Origin: an uncultured Pelagibacteraceae bacterium
GTDB lineage: Bacteria; Pseudomonadota; Alphaproteobacteria; Pelagibacterales; Pelagibacteraceae
Direction: 5' to 3'
NCBI GenBank assembly: GCA_902594675.1
Contig: CACJNE010000003.1
Coordinates: 1 to 64,000 of the forward strand
Length of the DNA: 64,000 nucleotides
Position 1 is the stretch's first letter; every line of letters starts with the position of its first letter. Position numbers and translations under genes: made by a program. Shown one piece after another: positions 20,451 through 29,589 of the stretch. The notes below the pieces were generated by a model. The model was given only the letters and a program-made list of their open reading frames with translations. It was not told where the DNA came from and made no database searches.

Positions 20451-20873
20451 TTAAGTATTTGCTATTTCTCTTGCCATAGCATCAACCTCATTATTTAACT
20501 GATCTATTGAGTGCCCTTTAACCCAATTCCACTCAATTTGAAAATTTTTAGAAAGTTCATCTAAATCAATCCATAGCTCTTTATTTTTAACCGGTTGTTT
20601 ATTTGCAGTTTTCCACCCATTTATTTTCCAATTATGTATCCATTCAGTTATTCCTGATTTTACATATTTAGAGTCTGTGAAAATCTGAACACTGCTCCCT
20701 TTAGGAATTTTTTTAAGAGCTTTTATTGGAGCAAGCAACTCCATTTGATTATTTGTGGTATCTTTTTTGCTACCCTTTATCTGAATTTTTTTTTTGTCAT
20801 CAATAATAATTGCAGCCCATCCGCCATTTCCCGGATTACCCAAACACGATCCATCAGTATAGATTTTTATCAT
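20451..20873 (-). CDS. rnhA: ribonuclease HI
   Basis: IYTDGSCLGNPGNGGWAAII, NNQMELLAPIKAL, IFTDSKYV, WVKGHS. Confidence 0.97.
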   Translation of the reverse strand: MIKIYTDGSCLGNPGNGGWAAIIIDDKKKIQIKGSKKDTTNNQMELLAPIKALKKIPKGSSVQIFTDSKYVKSGITEWIHNWKINGWKTANKQPVKNKELWIDLDELSKNFQIEWNWVKGHSIDQLNNEVDAMAREIANT

Positions 20874-21838
20874 TAGCTGTAATCCTTAAAAGAATTTAAT
20901 TTTCTGTGAAAATTTAATTTATCTAAATATTCTTTTGGGTCTTTTATTTTTATCAATGCTTTTTTAGGAGTATTTAAATAATCATATGATCTAGTAAGAA
21001 GATATCTCAAAGCTGAACCTCTACATAAAGTATTGAAATTACTCTTTTCTTTGTAATTCAATTTTCGGATAGATTGGTAACCTTTTAATAATTGAGAAGA
21101 TTTACTTTTATCTAAAATAAAAATTTTATTTCTTTTTTTAAAACATAATGCATTCACGCATGTAGCTAATTCATACGCTAAAAAATCATTTGCAGAAAAA
21201 TAAAAATCAATGAACCCATAATATTTTTTTTTATAGAAAAAAATATTATCAATAAACAGATCGCTGTGTATTATTCCATTGGGCATACCTTTTGGCCATT
21301 TTTTCTTGATATCGACTAAGTCGGTTCGCATAGTATTTATTAAATTACTTGAAAGTTTATTAATTCTTTCATCTATTCTGTTCAATAAAGGTCCCCACGA
21401 ATTCACTGATAATGAATTTTTTCTATATAATCTTAATTTTTTTGCAGCCAAATGTAACAGAGCTGCATTTTTTCCAACTTGAAAACAGTCTTTATTTGTT
21501 AGTTGATTTTTATCTTTTCCCTCTAAAAAGCTTACCAAACATGCGATTTTATTTTTAATTTTGAATAAATATTTCCCTTTTTTATTCTTTATTGGCTCTG
21601 GACATTTAATTTTATTTTTTGATAAACCAAACATAAGGTTCATAAAAAATGGTAAATCTTTTTTTTGAACTCTTTTTTCAAATATAGTCAGTATTATTTT
21701 TTTTTTATTTGTTTTTATTAAGTAATTAGTATTTTCAATTCCTTTTTTTATGCCTGAAAAAGATACAATTTTACCAATACTAAAGTTTCTCTCTATCAAG
21801 CTAAGATCGCTCTCATTTATTCTTGTATATACAGCCAT
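20873..21838 (-). CDS. thrB: homoserine kinase (type II, APH-like)
   Basis: MAVYTRINESDL, GIENTNYLIKT, GIIHSDLFIDNIFF. Confidence 0.94.
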   Translation of the reverse strand: MAVYTRINESDLSLIERNFSIGKIVSFSGIKKGIENTNYLIKTNKKKIILTIFEKRVQKKDLPFFMNLMFGLSKNKIKCPEPIKNKKGKYLFKIKNKIACLVSFLEGKDKNQLTNKDCFQVGKNAALLHLAAKKLRLYRKNSLSVNSWGPLLNRIDERINKLSSNLINTMRTDLVDIKKKWPKGMPNGIIHSDLFIDNIFFYKKKYYGFIDFYFSANDFLAYELATCVNALCFKKRNKIFILDKSKSSQLLKGYQSIRKLNYKEKSNFNTLCRGSALRYLLTRSYDYLNTPKKALIKIKDPKEYLDKLNFHRKLNSFKDYS

Positions 21839-22788
21839 TAATTTAATTTTCCTGGAATTTTAAATGTTACGTCTTCTTTTACTATTTCAACTTCCTCTAT
21901 TTCTACAGTAAATTTTTTTTTAATATTTTCTATGAATTCATTAACTAATACTTCAGGAGCTGAGGCACCAGATGAAATACCAATTGTTTTGCATTTAGAT
22001 ATTTTTTCTAGTGGAAAAGTGCTTTCTGAATGAATTAATTCAGCATTTTTACATCCATTATTTTTAGCTACTTCTACTAGCCTAACTGAGTTGGATGAAT
22101 TCCTACTACCAATCACAAATAGATTATCACACTCTTTTGCAATTTTTTTTATTGCTGCTTGTCTATTTGTGGTTGCATAACAAATATCATCTTTTTTTGG
22201 CTCGTGAATATCAGGAAAGCGTTTTTTTAAAACATTAATAATATCTTTAGTATCATCAACCGATAATGTTGTTTGTGTAATATAAGCAAGTTCATCGTTT
22301 TTACCTCTCTGATAATTTTTTGCATCATCTATAGTTTCAATAAGATCAATCTTTCCATTAGCTACTTGACCCATTGTGCCAATTACTTCAGGATGGTTTT
22401 TATGACCTATAAGTAAAACTTGAACATCTTTTTTATTTAAATTTTCTGCCTCTCTGTGAACTTTGGATACTAATGGGCATGTCGCATCAACAAATATCAT
22501 ATTTAAACTCTCTGCTTCTTGAGGCACAGATTTGGGGACACCATGAGCTGAAAAGATAACAGGCCGAGTTTTATCCTCAATTTCATCAATCTCTTCAACA
22601 AATATTGCACCAATTTTTTTTAAACCGTCTACTACATGTTTGTTATGTACTATTTCATGTCTTACGTATACAGGAGCACCATATTTTTCTATACTTTTCT
22701 TTACAATTTCAATTGCTCTGTCAACACCCGCACAAAAACCTCTGGGAGATGCTAAAAGAATTTTAAGATGATTATTTTTCACTTTCAT
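21838..22788 (-). CDS. ispH: 4-hydroxy-3-methylbut-2-enyl diphosphate reductase
   Basis: ASPRGFCAGVDRAIEIVK, VYVRHEIVHN, DATCPLVSKVH, IGSRNSSNSVRL. Confidence 0.97.
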   Translation of the reverse strand: MKVKNNHLKILLASPRGFCAGVDRAIEIVKKSIEKYGAPVYVRHEIVHNKHVVDGLKKIGAIFVEEIDEIEDKTRPVIFSAHGVPKSVPQEAESLNMIFVDATCPLVSKVHREAENLNKKDVQVLLIGHKNHPEVIGTMGQVANGKIDLIETIDDAKNYQRGKNDELAYITQTTLSVDDTKDIINVLKKRFPDIHEPKKDDICYATTNRQAAIKKIAKECDNLFVIGSRNSSNSVRLVEVAKNNGCKNAELIHSESTFPLEKISKCKTIGISSGASAPEVLVNEFIENIKKKFTVEIEEVEIVKEDVTFKIPGKLN

Positions 22789-22954
22789 CCTTTCGAAAAA
22801 ATGGGATTAAAAAAACAATGCATGCAATTAGAAAAAAAAGACTGCCAAACATAGCCCAAAAACTTCCTACACTTGAAATAATAAAACCCAACGCAGAAAT
22901 AATGAATAAAATCCATCCAATTAAATTAATATTTTTATTGCTCATTTTTTTCAA
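22772..22954 (-). CDS. small membrane protein of unknown function between blh and ispH
   Basis: 60 aa, two hydrophobic helices; overlaps both neighbours by 17-20 bp, consistent with translational coupling. Confidence 0.7.
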   Translation of the reverse strand: MKKMSNKNINLIGWILFIISALGFIISSVGSFWAMFGSLFFLIACIVFLIPFFRKDESEK

Positions 22955-23828
22955 TTAAATATTCGAGCAATATATGTGGAAAAGTTAATGAGGCCAATCC
23001 AATAAAAATTACTTGATATATAGTTTCGTTAAATTCGTTAAAATTATTCAGAATTGATATTGAAACAACATATCCTAAAATTGTCAAAATTGTTAGCGGA
23101 AAGGCTTTTTTGATGAATATTTGTAAACCCTTTGTTAAATTTTTATTTAATTCTCTAATCAAAGAAATTGAGTGCCTAATGGAATGCAAAAAGCAAAAGT
23201 AAATCGTAAAAGCAATTATTGGACTAAGAAAATAATTTAGGATTAGTATTGATAAATAATCCATTAACAGTAGTGACCTTGCTTCAAAACTTTTATTTAA
23301 TGACAAAATAATACCAGAGACCAAAGATAAAAGTATAAGTATGAATAATATCTCGTTAGATATTATTAAATTGTTTGAAATATAAAAATTTAATGTCTCG
23401 AAAATTGCAAGTGTTTCTTCTTTATGGAAAAATAAGGGTGATGTAATTATTAATGATCCTTTTAAAAAATAAATTAATTCAAACTTTTCCTTTTGATTAA
23501 TAAATTCGGAGTCCTCTTTTCCAAAATGATAAGCTGCAACAATTAAAAATAAAAGAAATAATAATTTTGGAAATACTAACCAAATCAATATTGTAATTAC
23601 AACAATTAATAAATATCCTAAATAAAAAATAATCATTGATTTATATCCAAAATATTTGATAAGCTTCTTGCCTTTAATATGATCCAGAGAACCATGAGAT
23701 ATTCCAATTGTTAAAATTAAAAATAATGAAATAATTAAGAAACTACCTTCTCTTAGGTATTCTAGCCCAGATAAAAAAATACATAAATTAAAAAAAATTA
23801 AAGAGTGGTAAAAATTAATTTTGATCAT
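22935..23828 (-). CDS. blh: Brp/Blh family beta-carotene 15,15'-dioxygenase
   Basis: Multi-TM with ISHGSLDH and AYHFGKED motifs; adjacent to crtY. Confidence 0.92.
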   Translation of the reverse strand: MIKINFYHSLIFFNLCIFLSGLEYLREGSFLIISLFLILTIGISHGSLDHIKGKKLIKYFGYKSMIIFYLGYLLIVVITILIWLVFPKLLFLLFLIVAAYHFGKEDSEFINQKEKFELIYFLKGSLIITSPLFFHKEETLAIFETLNFYISNNLIISNEILFILILLSLVSGIILSLNKSFEARSLLLMDYLSILILNYFLSPIIAFTIYFCFLHSIRHSISLIRELNKNLTKGLQIFIKKAFPLTILTILGYVVSISILNNFNEFNETIYQVIFIGLASLTFPHILLEYLIEKNEQ

Positions 23829-23833
23829 TTAAT

Positions 23834-24898
23834 TTAAAAAAGTGCTTTTATAAAAATCCATTTAGGCATTTTTAATATTATTGATAAATCTTCAAAAAAA
23901 TTACTTCTATTTGACAAAAACTTTATTACAGTATTAGATTTATTATTAAACATCCTAAAAAAAATATTTGGCATTTTGCTTGGATTATTTTTCAGAACTT
24001 TTAAAAAAATATTATCGAGAAATTGATATTTCTTTTTAATTTGAAAGGTTTTCAATTTACTAATGTTTTCAATGTTTTCACTTATATATTTGCTTTGTTC
24101 TTGAATATTGAGAAAAGTATAACCAGTACTTAACCTTGTCATACCTCCTGCTGTTCCAATATTAATTTTATTTTTGACTTTGCTAATTACTGGGTAAAAA
24201 AGAGGTATTGCACCCACTTCTTTATATGTAATCTTATAATCTTTTAATTTTAAGTTATTCTCAATGTATTCTTTAATTTGCTGATCATAATCTTTTTGGG
24301 AGTCGTCGTTCATTTCTGATAACCAAGTTGTTTCAACCAATGCTGTCCTTTTTGAATATGGAAGTGTATAAAAAAAATGAACACTTCCTCTCTGTTCGCA
24401 ATCAAAATCCATTAGATTCATCATTTCTTCATCGAAAAATTCCTTTTTTGTTTCTATTTCTACTCCACAAAAATGTTGCCATAGACCATTGTTTTGATTA
24501 TTTAAATTTGGAACACTATTAAATACTAAAGAGTTATCAAAATTTATATTTTGATCATTTTTGTGAAATGAAATATTTTTATTCTTTTTTAATCTATTAT
24601 TTATCTTCTCATAAAATAGCTCACTATCAATACTTTGATATGGATAATTATTGCAATCTAGGTGTTTAGTTTTTTTAGGCACATTTATTGAAAAATGTTT
24701 CCAATTTTTTTTTACACAATCTTCAAAATTATGTGGGAATGTCTTCCAAAAAGACCAAGTTTTATCTTTTTTATATTCATTTCTCGGTTCTATAATAGCT
24801 AATGTTTTATTTTTTAACTTATTGTTTATCTCTAATTCATATGCCAAAGATAACCCTGCGCAACCTCCACCAATTATTACAATATCAAAATCTTTCAT
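23834..24898 (-). CDS. crtY: lycopene beta-cyclase
   Basis: DIVIIGGGCAGLSLAYEL, KDKTWSFW, GTAGGMTRLSTGYTF. Confidence 0.94.
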   Translation of the reverse strand: MKDFDIVIIGGGCAGLSLAYELEINNKLKNKTLAIIEPRNEYKKDKTWSFWKTFPHNFEDCVKKNWKHFSINVPKKTKHLDCNNYPYQSIDSELFYEKINNRLKKNKNISFHKNDQNINFDNSLVFNSVPNLNNQNNGLWQHFCGVEIETKKEFFDEEMMNLMDFDCEQRGSVHFFYTLPYSKRTALVETTWLSEMNDDSQKDYDQQIKEYIENNLKLKDYKITYKEVGAIPLFYPVISKVKNKINIGTAGGMTRLSTGYTFLNIQEQSKYISENIENISKLKTFQIKKKYQFLDNIFLKVLKNNPSKMPNIFFRMFNNKSNTVIKFLSNRSNFFEDLSIILKMPKWIFIKALF

Positions 24899-25736
24899 TT
24901 AAATTTATTTCTTCACTAATTAATTCGTGCTCTTTATCTCTAAGGTGATTATGTTTTTTAATCAATGATAGTTTTACTAGGTCAAATATAGATAATATTG
25001 TTTGTAATATCTTACCACTTTTAGTAACATAAATTTTATCTGATTTATTATAATTTTGAATAGTTTGTTTTTTAATAATATTTCTTCCAATTTGTCTATA
25101 AACTCTTCTTGCAACTAAAATTGAAAATCTAAGATTTAATGGAATATCTTTTATTGATGAAAAGCTACTATCATAAAATAAATCTGCGGTAGCCAACGTT
25201 TCTTTTATGGTTTCAAAATTATGTTTTATATAAAACCTTTTATTTTTAGAGTCCTCTATCACATCTCTAGAAATATTTGTTAGTTGCATAGCTATTCCCA
25301 AATCTATAGCTGATTTAAGAGAATTAGAGCTAGTGACATTTAAAATTTTTGCCATCATTAATCCAACAGTTCCTGCTACTCTATATGAATAAATTAATAA
25401 CTCCTTTTTTGAATTTAATTTTACTTCGCTTTGAATGTCAGACTCCACACCATCGAATAGGTCTTCTACAATTTTTGTGGAAATATTATATTCATCCATT
25501 AATATCCACATATTTTTTATTATCGGATTCTGAAATTCTTGATTGCTAAAATTATTTTTGAAGTTTAAAAATCTTCTTAATTTAACATCAATTGTGCCTT
25601 CATCGTCTGCTATATTGTCTAAAGTTCTACAAAAATCGTATAAATTAGAACATTTCAAATAAGTTTCTTTTGGAAGAAAAAAACCAGCCCAGTAAAATGA
25701 TTTTGCGTATATTGATAGAAAACTCTTATTCTCCAT
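24885..25736 (-). CDS. crtB: phytoene synthase
   Basis: YDFCRTLDNIADDE, AMQLTNISRDVIEDSKNKRFYI. Confidence 0.95.
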   Translation of the reverse strand: MENKSFLSIYAKSFYWAGFFLPKETYLKCSNLYDFCRTLDNIADDEGTIDVKLRRFLNFKNNFSNQEFQNPIIKNMWILMDEYNISTKIVEDLFDGVESDIQSEVKLNSKKELLIYSYRVAGTVGLMMAKILNVTSSNSLKSAIDLGIAMQLTNISRDVIEDSKNKRFYIKHNFETIKETLATADLFYDSSFSSIKDIPLNLRFSILVARRVYRQIGRNIIKKQTIQNYNKSDKIYVTKSGKILQTILSIFDLVKLSLIKKHNHLRDKEHELISEEINLNERF

Positions 25737-27193
25737 TATAAAATTTTGTCTAAGACTTTTGCTGAAGATAGTACTCCTGGTACACCTGCCCCAGGATGAG
25801 TGCCTGCCCCAACAAAATACAAACCATCAAAAATCTCTGATTTATTGTGAAATCTAAAATAAGCTGATTGGGTAAATTTTGGTTGAATAGAAAAACCTGA
25901 GCCATATTTTGTATTTAACTCTTTCTCAAAATAATCTGGTGTTAAATAAAAATCCTCAACAATATTTTCGCTTAGATTTGGCAGTAAACTTTCTTCCATT
26001 TTTTTAATAACTAATTTTTTCATTTTATCTCCCTCAATAGACCAATCTATACCAGACTGGTTATTAGGAACTGGCACCAACACATAAAAACAATCATGAT
26101 TATCAGGCGCCATAGATTTGTCAGTAGCTGTTGGTCTATGTAAATAGTAACTAATATCGTCATTTAATTTTTTATTGTTAAAAATGTCATCCAAGTGTTC
26201 CTTGTACTTATCTCCAAATTTGATGGTATGATGCTCAACATCGTCGTAAACTTTTTTAGTTCCAAAGTAATATACAAACAAACCCATTGAATATTCCATT
26301 CTTTTCATTTTCCAATTAAAAATAGAATTACTACTATTTGTGTTTGCTAATTTTGAGTAAACTGCAGGTGGATCAGCATTACAAATGACATTATCTGTCT
26401 CTATTTTATCCCCGTTGTTTAATTCAACTCCAGTTATTTTATTTTTATTTGATAAGATCTTATTTACTTCGCATCCTTTTAATATCTTTATATGTTCTTC
26501 ATTCATTAGTTTTTCCATACCATTTATTATTTGACCAGTACCCCCCATTGAATAATGAATCCCCCATTTTTTTTCTAAATATAAAATTAATCCATATATT
26601 GATGTTGTTGTAAAAGGATTACCACCTACCAACAGTGGATGCATACTAAGTAATCTTCTTAATTTTTCATTTACTATGTAAGAGGAAACTAAACCATAAA
26701 CAGATTTATAACTCTTTAGATTGAACAAAGAGGGTATTTGCTTTAACATAAATGAGGGTTTATCAAATGGTACATCTGATAATTCAGTAAATCCTTTGTC
26801 GAAAATTTTTTTTGTAAAATTTACTAAATTTTTATAACCCTCTACATCTTTTTCATTGATCTTTTTTATTTGATCAATCATCTCTTGTTCATTACCTGAG
26901 TAGTTGAATTTGTAACCATCCTCAAAAACAAATTGATACCAGGTTTTGAGAGATCTAATTTCTAAATAATCTTTTGAGTTTTTATTAAAAAGCTGAAATA
27001 ATTCATCAATTAAATAAGGCGCTGTTATTACAGTTGGACCACCGTCAAATATAAATCCATTTTTTCTAAAAACTCTTGCTCTTCCACCTAAATCTTTATG
27101 TTTTTCAATCAGAGTCACATCATGACCCTTAGCCTTTAATCTCAATGCTGCAGCCATACCTCCAAAACCTGATCCAATTACTATCGAATTCAT
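25736..27193 (-). CDS. crtI: phytoene desaturase
   Basis: VIGSGFGGMAAALRLKAKGHDVTLIEKHKDLGGRA; C-terminal GLYFVGAGTHPGAGVPGVLSSAK. Confidence 0.97.
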   Translation of the reverse strand: MNSIVIGSGFGGMAAALRLKAKGHDVTLIEKHKDLGGRARVFRKNGFIFDGGPTVITAPYLIDELFQLFNKNSKDYLEIRSLKTWYQFVFEDGYKFNYSGNEQEMIDQIKKINEKDVEGYKNLVNFTKKIFDKGFTELSDVPFDKPSFMLKQIPSLFNLKSYKSVYGLVSSYIVNEKLRRLLSMHPLLVGGNPFTTTSIYGLILYLEKKWGIHYSMGGTGQIINGMEKLMNEEHIKILKGCEVNKILSNKNKITGVELNNGDKIETDNVICNADPPAVYSKLANTNSSNSIFNWKMKRMEYSMGLFVYYFGTKKVYDDVEHHTIKFGDKYKEHLDDIFNNKKLNDDISYYLHRPTATDKSMAPDNHDCFYVLVPVPNNQSGIDWSIEGDKMKKLVIKKMEESLLPNLSENIVEDFYLTPDYFEKELNTKYGSGFSIQPKFTQSAYFRFHNKSEIFDGLYFVGAGTHPGAGVPGVLSSAKVLDKIL

Positions 27194-27237
27194 AATACAG
27201 ATTTTATATTATTTTGAGTAAATGTAACGTAATTAAG

Positions 27238-27735
27238 TTATGAATTAATTTTTTTTAATTCAGACTTTGCTTCTTCAAGATTTTTTTCAAAAAGATTATC
27301 TAATTTAGACCTATCAACTGTTGTAGTCATAATCTTTTTCACAGACTCTAGTGCAATTTTAATTGATCTATCTTTGATTTCTTTGATCGCCGACTCTTTC
27401 ATCTGATTTATTTTAGTTTGAGTTAAATTTTTCTTTATTTCAGAACTTCTATGAAACTTTTCATTCATGCTAATAACAAGCTGTTCTGACTCAGTTTTGG
27501 CTTGATCGAGTATTTTTTTGGTTTCGCCCTCTACAGAATTAAGTTTAGCCTGAGCCTCATCTAAAAGTTTTTTTGACTCAACTCTTAACTTTTCACTTTC
27601 ATCAATTTCCTTTTTTATATCTCCTATCATCTTTGTAAGGAGATTGTTTATATTCTGAGGAATTTTAAAATATACCAACAGACCAATAAATATAAAAAAT
27701 GAAATTGCTACCCAAAATGTTGCATCAAACGACAT
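27238..27735 (-). CDS. atpF: F0F1 ATP synthase subunit b
   Basis: N-terminal TM FWVAISFFIFIGLLVYFKIPQNI plus long helical stalk; distal to b'. Confidence 0.9.
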   Translation of the reverse strand: MSFDATFWVAISFFIFIGLLVYFKIPQNINNLLTKMIGDIKKEIDESEKLRVESKKLLDEAQAKLNSVEGETKKILDQAKTESEQLVISMNEKFHRSSEIKKNLTQTKINQMKESAIKEIKDRSIKIALESVKKIMTTTVDRSKLDNLFEKNLEEAKSELKKINS

Positions 27736-28315
27736 CTTTTCTCTCTTTATTTAATTTTGCTTGATCCTCTACTATCGCAGCAATGCTGCTACTATTTACT
27801 TCTTCACCTATCAGTTCTTTTATTAATTCTGCTGATGTTTCAGCTGCAATTTTGTTTATTTTTTCACCTGATTTATTTCTTAATTCAGACAACTCGTTTT
27901 CTACTGAACTAATTTCTTCATCAAGATCTTTCTCTAATGCACTTCTTTTTTTATTAATATCCTCTAATATTTTTTCTCTAGCTTCATTAAAGTAGTTTTT
28001 AGCTTTAATTTTACTATCTAAAATAATTTTTTCATACTCATCAATTTTTTTCTGACTTTCTTCTTTTTGCTTATCCGCTGTTTCAATATTTTCTAGTATT
28101 TGGGACTTTCTAGTTTCTAGGTTATCGCTGATTTTCGGCAATATTACTTTGGTTAGAACAATAAAAAGTATTCCAAATGTGATGATAAGCCAGAATATTT
28201 GAGATATCCAAAACTCTGGATTGAGTTGAGGCATACCACCACTTTCAGCAGCAAATACCGTATTAAAACATGCAAAGCATGTGAAGAATACTAAAATAAT
28301 TATTTTTTTAAACAT
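27725..28315 (-). CDS. F0F1 ATP synthase subunit b'
   Basis: GGMPQLNPEFWISQIFWLIITFGILFIVLTKVILPKIS; next to atpE. Confidence 0.92.
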   Translation of the reverse strand: MFKKIIILVFFTCFACFNTVFAAESGGMPQLNPEFWISQIFWLIITFGILFIVLTKVILPKISDNLETRKSQILENIETADKQKEESQKKIDEYEKIILDSKIKAKNYFNEAREKILEDINKKRSALEKDLDEEISSVENELSELRNKSGEKINKIAAETSAELIKELIGEEVNSSSIAAIVEDQAKLNKERKDVV

Positions 28316-28318
28316 TAA

Positions 28319-28546
28319 CTAAAATGCAAATAAAATAATCAACGCAACTACTAGTCCAAATAATCCTGTAGCTTCAGCTAAAGCAAATCCTAATAATAAA
28401 TTAGGGAATTGTTTTTGAGCTGCAGACGGATTTCTCATAGCACCAGATAAGTAATTACCAAAGATAATTCCAATACCAACTCCTGCACCTGCTAGCGCAA
28501 TAGCTGCTAAACCTGCTCCTATCATTTTTGCTGCTTCTAATTCCAT
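28319..28546 (-). CDS. atpE: F0F1 ATP synthase subunit c
   Basis: GAGVGIGIIFGNYLSGAMRNP; ALAEATGLFGLVVALIILF. Confidence 0.97.
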   Translation of the reverse strand: MELEAAKMIGAGLAAIALAGAGVGIGIIFGNYLSGAMRNPSAAQKQFPNLLLGFALAEATGLFGLVVALIILFAF

Positions 28547-28562
28547 TATTCCTCCTTTTTTA

Positions 28563-29297
28563 TTAATGGTGTAAATTTAATGCATCATTTAAATAAATGC
28601 ATGTTAAAATTGCAAATACATATGCTTGAAGAAAAGCAACTAATATCTCCAAGCCTGTAAGCGCAACCGAAAAACTTAGTGGAAGCCATCCACCAACTAT
28701 TCCTAAGCTAATAACAAAACCGCCAAATACCTTCATCATCGTATGACCAGCCATCATATTGGCGAAAAGTCTTACAGACAAGCTAATCGGCCGACTTAAA
28801 TACGAGATAATCTCAATAACAACTATTAACGGAAGCAATACCATTGGAACTCCACTAGGAACAAATAATTTTAAATATCCTAATCCATGTTTCATAAATC
28901 CAATAATTGTAACTCCAATAAAGATAAAAGCTGCTAACACAAATGTAACTATAATATGACTTGTGACTGTAAACGCATAAGGTATCATTCCGAACATGTT
29001 ACAAAATAGAACAAACATAAATAGTGAGAAAATAAAAGAAAAGTATGGTTTTGCTTTTGATCCAGCTGTATCACTAATCATTTTGGCCACAAAAGTATAA
29101 CTAAGTTCTGACAATAGTTGTAATTTGTCAGGTATTAAAGTTTTTTTCTTAGCACCTAAATTAAAAATTATCAAAATAGCTAATGAGCTTATAACCATAA
29201 ATAAACTTGCATTGGTGAAAGAAATATCAACAGAGCCTAATTTTATTTCAGGTCCAATCCTATAAACATTGAATTGGTACATTGGATTTGATGCCAT
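28563..29297 (-). CDS. atpB: F0F1 ATP synthase subunit a
   Basis: SLSVRLFANMMAGHTMMKV; LEILVAFLQAYVFAILTCIYL. Confidence 0.97.
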   Translation of the reverse strand: MASNPMYQFNVYRIGPEIKLGSVDISFTNASLFMVISSLAILIIFNLGAKKKTLIPDKLQLLSELSYTFVAKMISDTAGSKAKPYFSFIFSLFMFVLFCNMFGMIPYAFTVTSHIIVTFVLAAFIFIGVTIIGFMKHGLGYLKLFVPSGVPMVLLPLIVVIEIISYLSRPISLSVRLFANMMAGHTMMKVFGGFVISLGIVGGWLPLSFSVALTGLEILVAFLQAYVFAILTCIYLNDALNLHH

Positions 29298-29306
29298 TAT
29301 ATTCTC

Positions 29307-29585
29307 TTACTTATTCTGCATTTTTTTTGCTGATTTAATTACATTCATGATACCTGCAATTACTCCTACAAAAAAAAATATTAAAATTAACCAGGGCTTA
29401 GTACCAAACCAATTGTCTAAAATAAACCCAATAATTGTCCCAACAGCTACCGCAGCAACTAATTCTGTACTCATCTTAAAAGCGTGGCCCATTCCTGACG
29501 TCTTAGGCTCTTTATTTTCTAAATATTTAGACTTTGCTCTATTTTTTGCACTTTTAAGGCGAGTTTTGAAATCTTCTTCTACCAT
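29307..29585 (-). CDS. atpI: ATP synthase protein I
   Basis: GMGHAFKMSTELVAAVAVGTIIGFILDNWFGTKPWLILIFFFVGVIAGI. Confidence 0.92.
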   Translation of the reverse strand: MVEEDFKTRLKSAKNRAKSKYLENKEPKTSGMGHAFKMSTELVAAVAVGTIIGFILDNWFGTKPWLILIFFFVGVIAGIMNVIKSAKKMQNK

Positions 29586-29589
29586 TAGC

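Noticed and set aside
27194-27237. Internal promoter in the 44-bp atpF-crtI gap
   Set aside because: Several weak -10-like AT strings exist but no convincing -35/-10 pair at 16-18 nt; left as an experimental question under the array finding.
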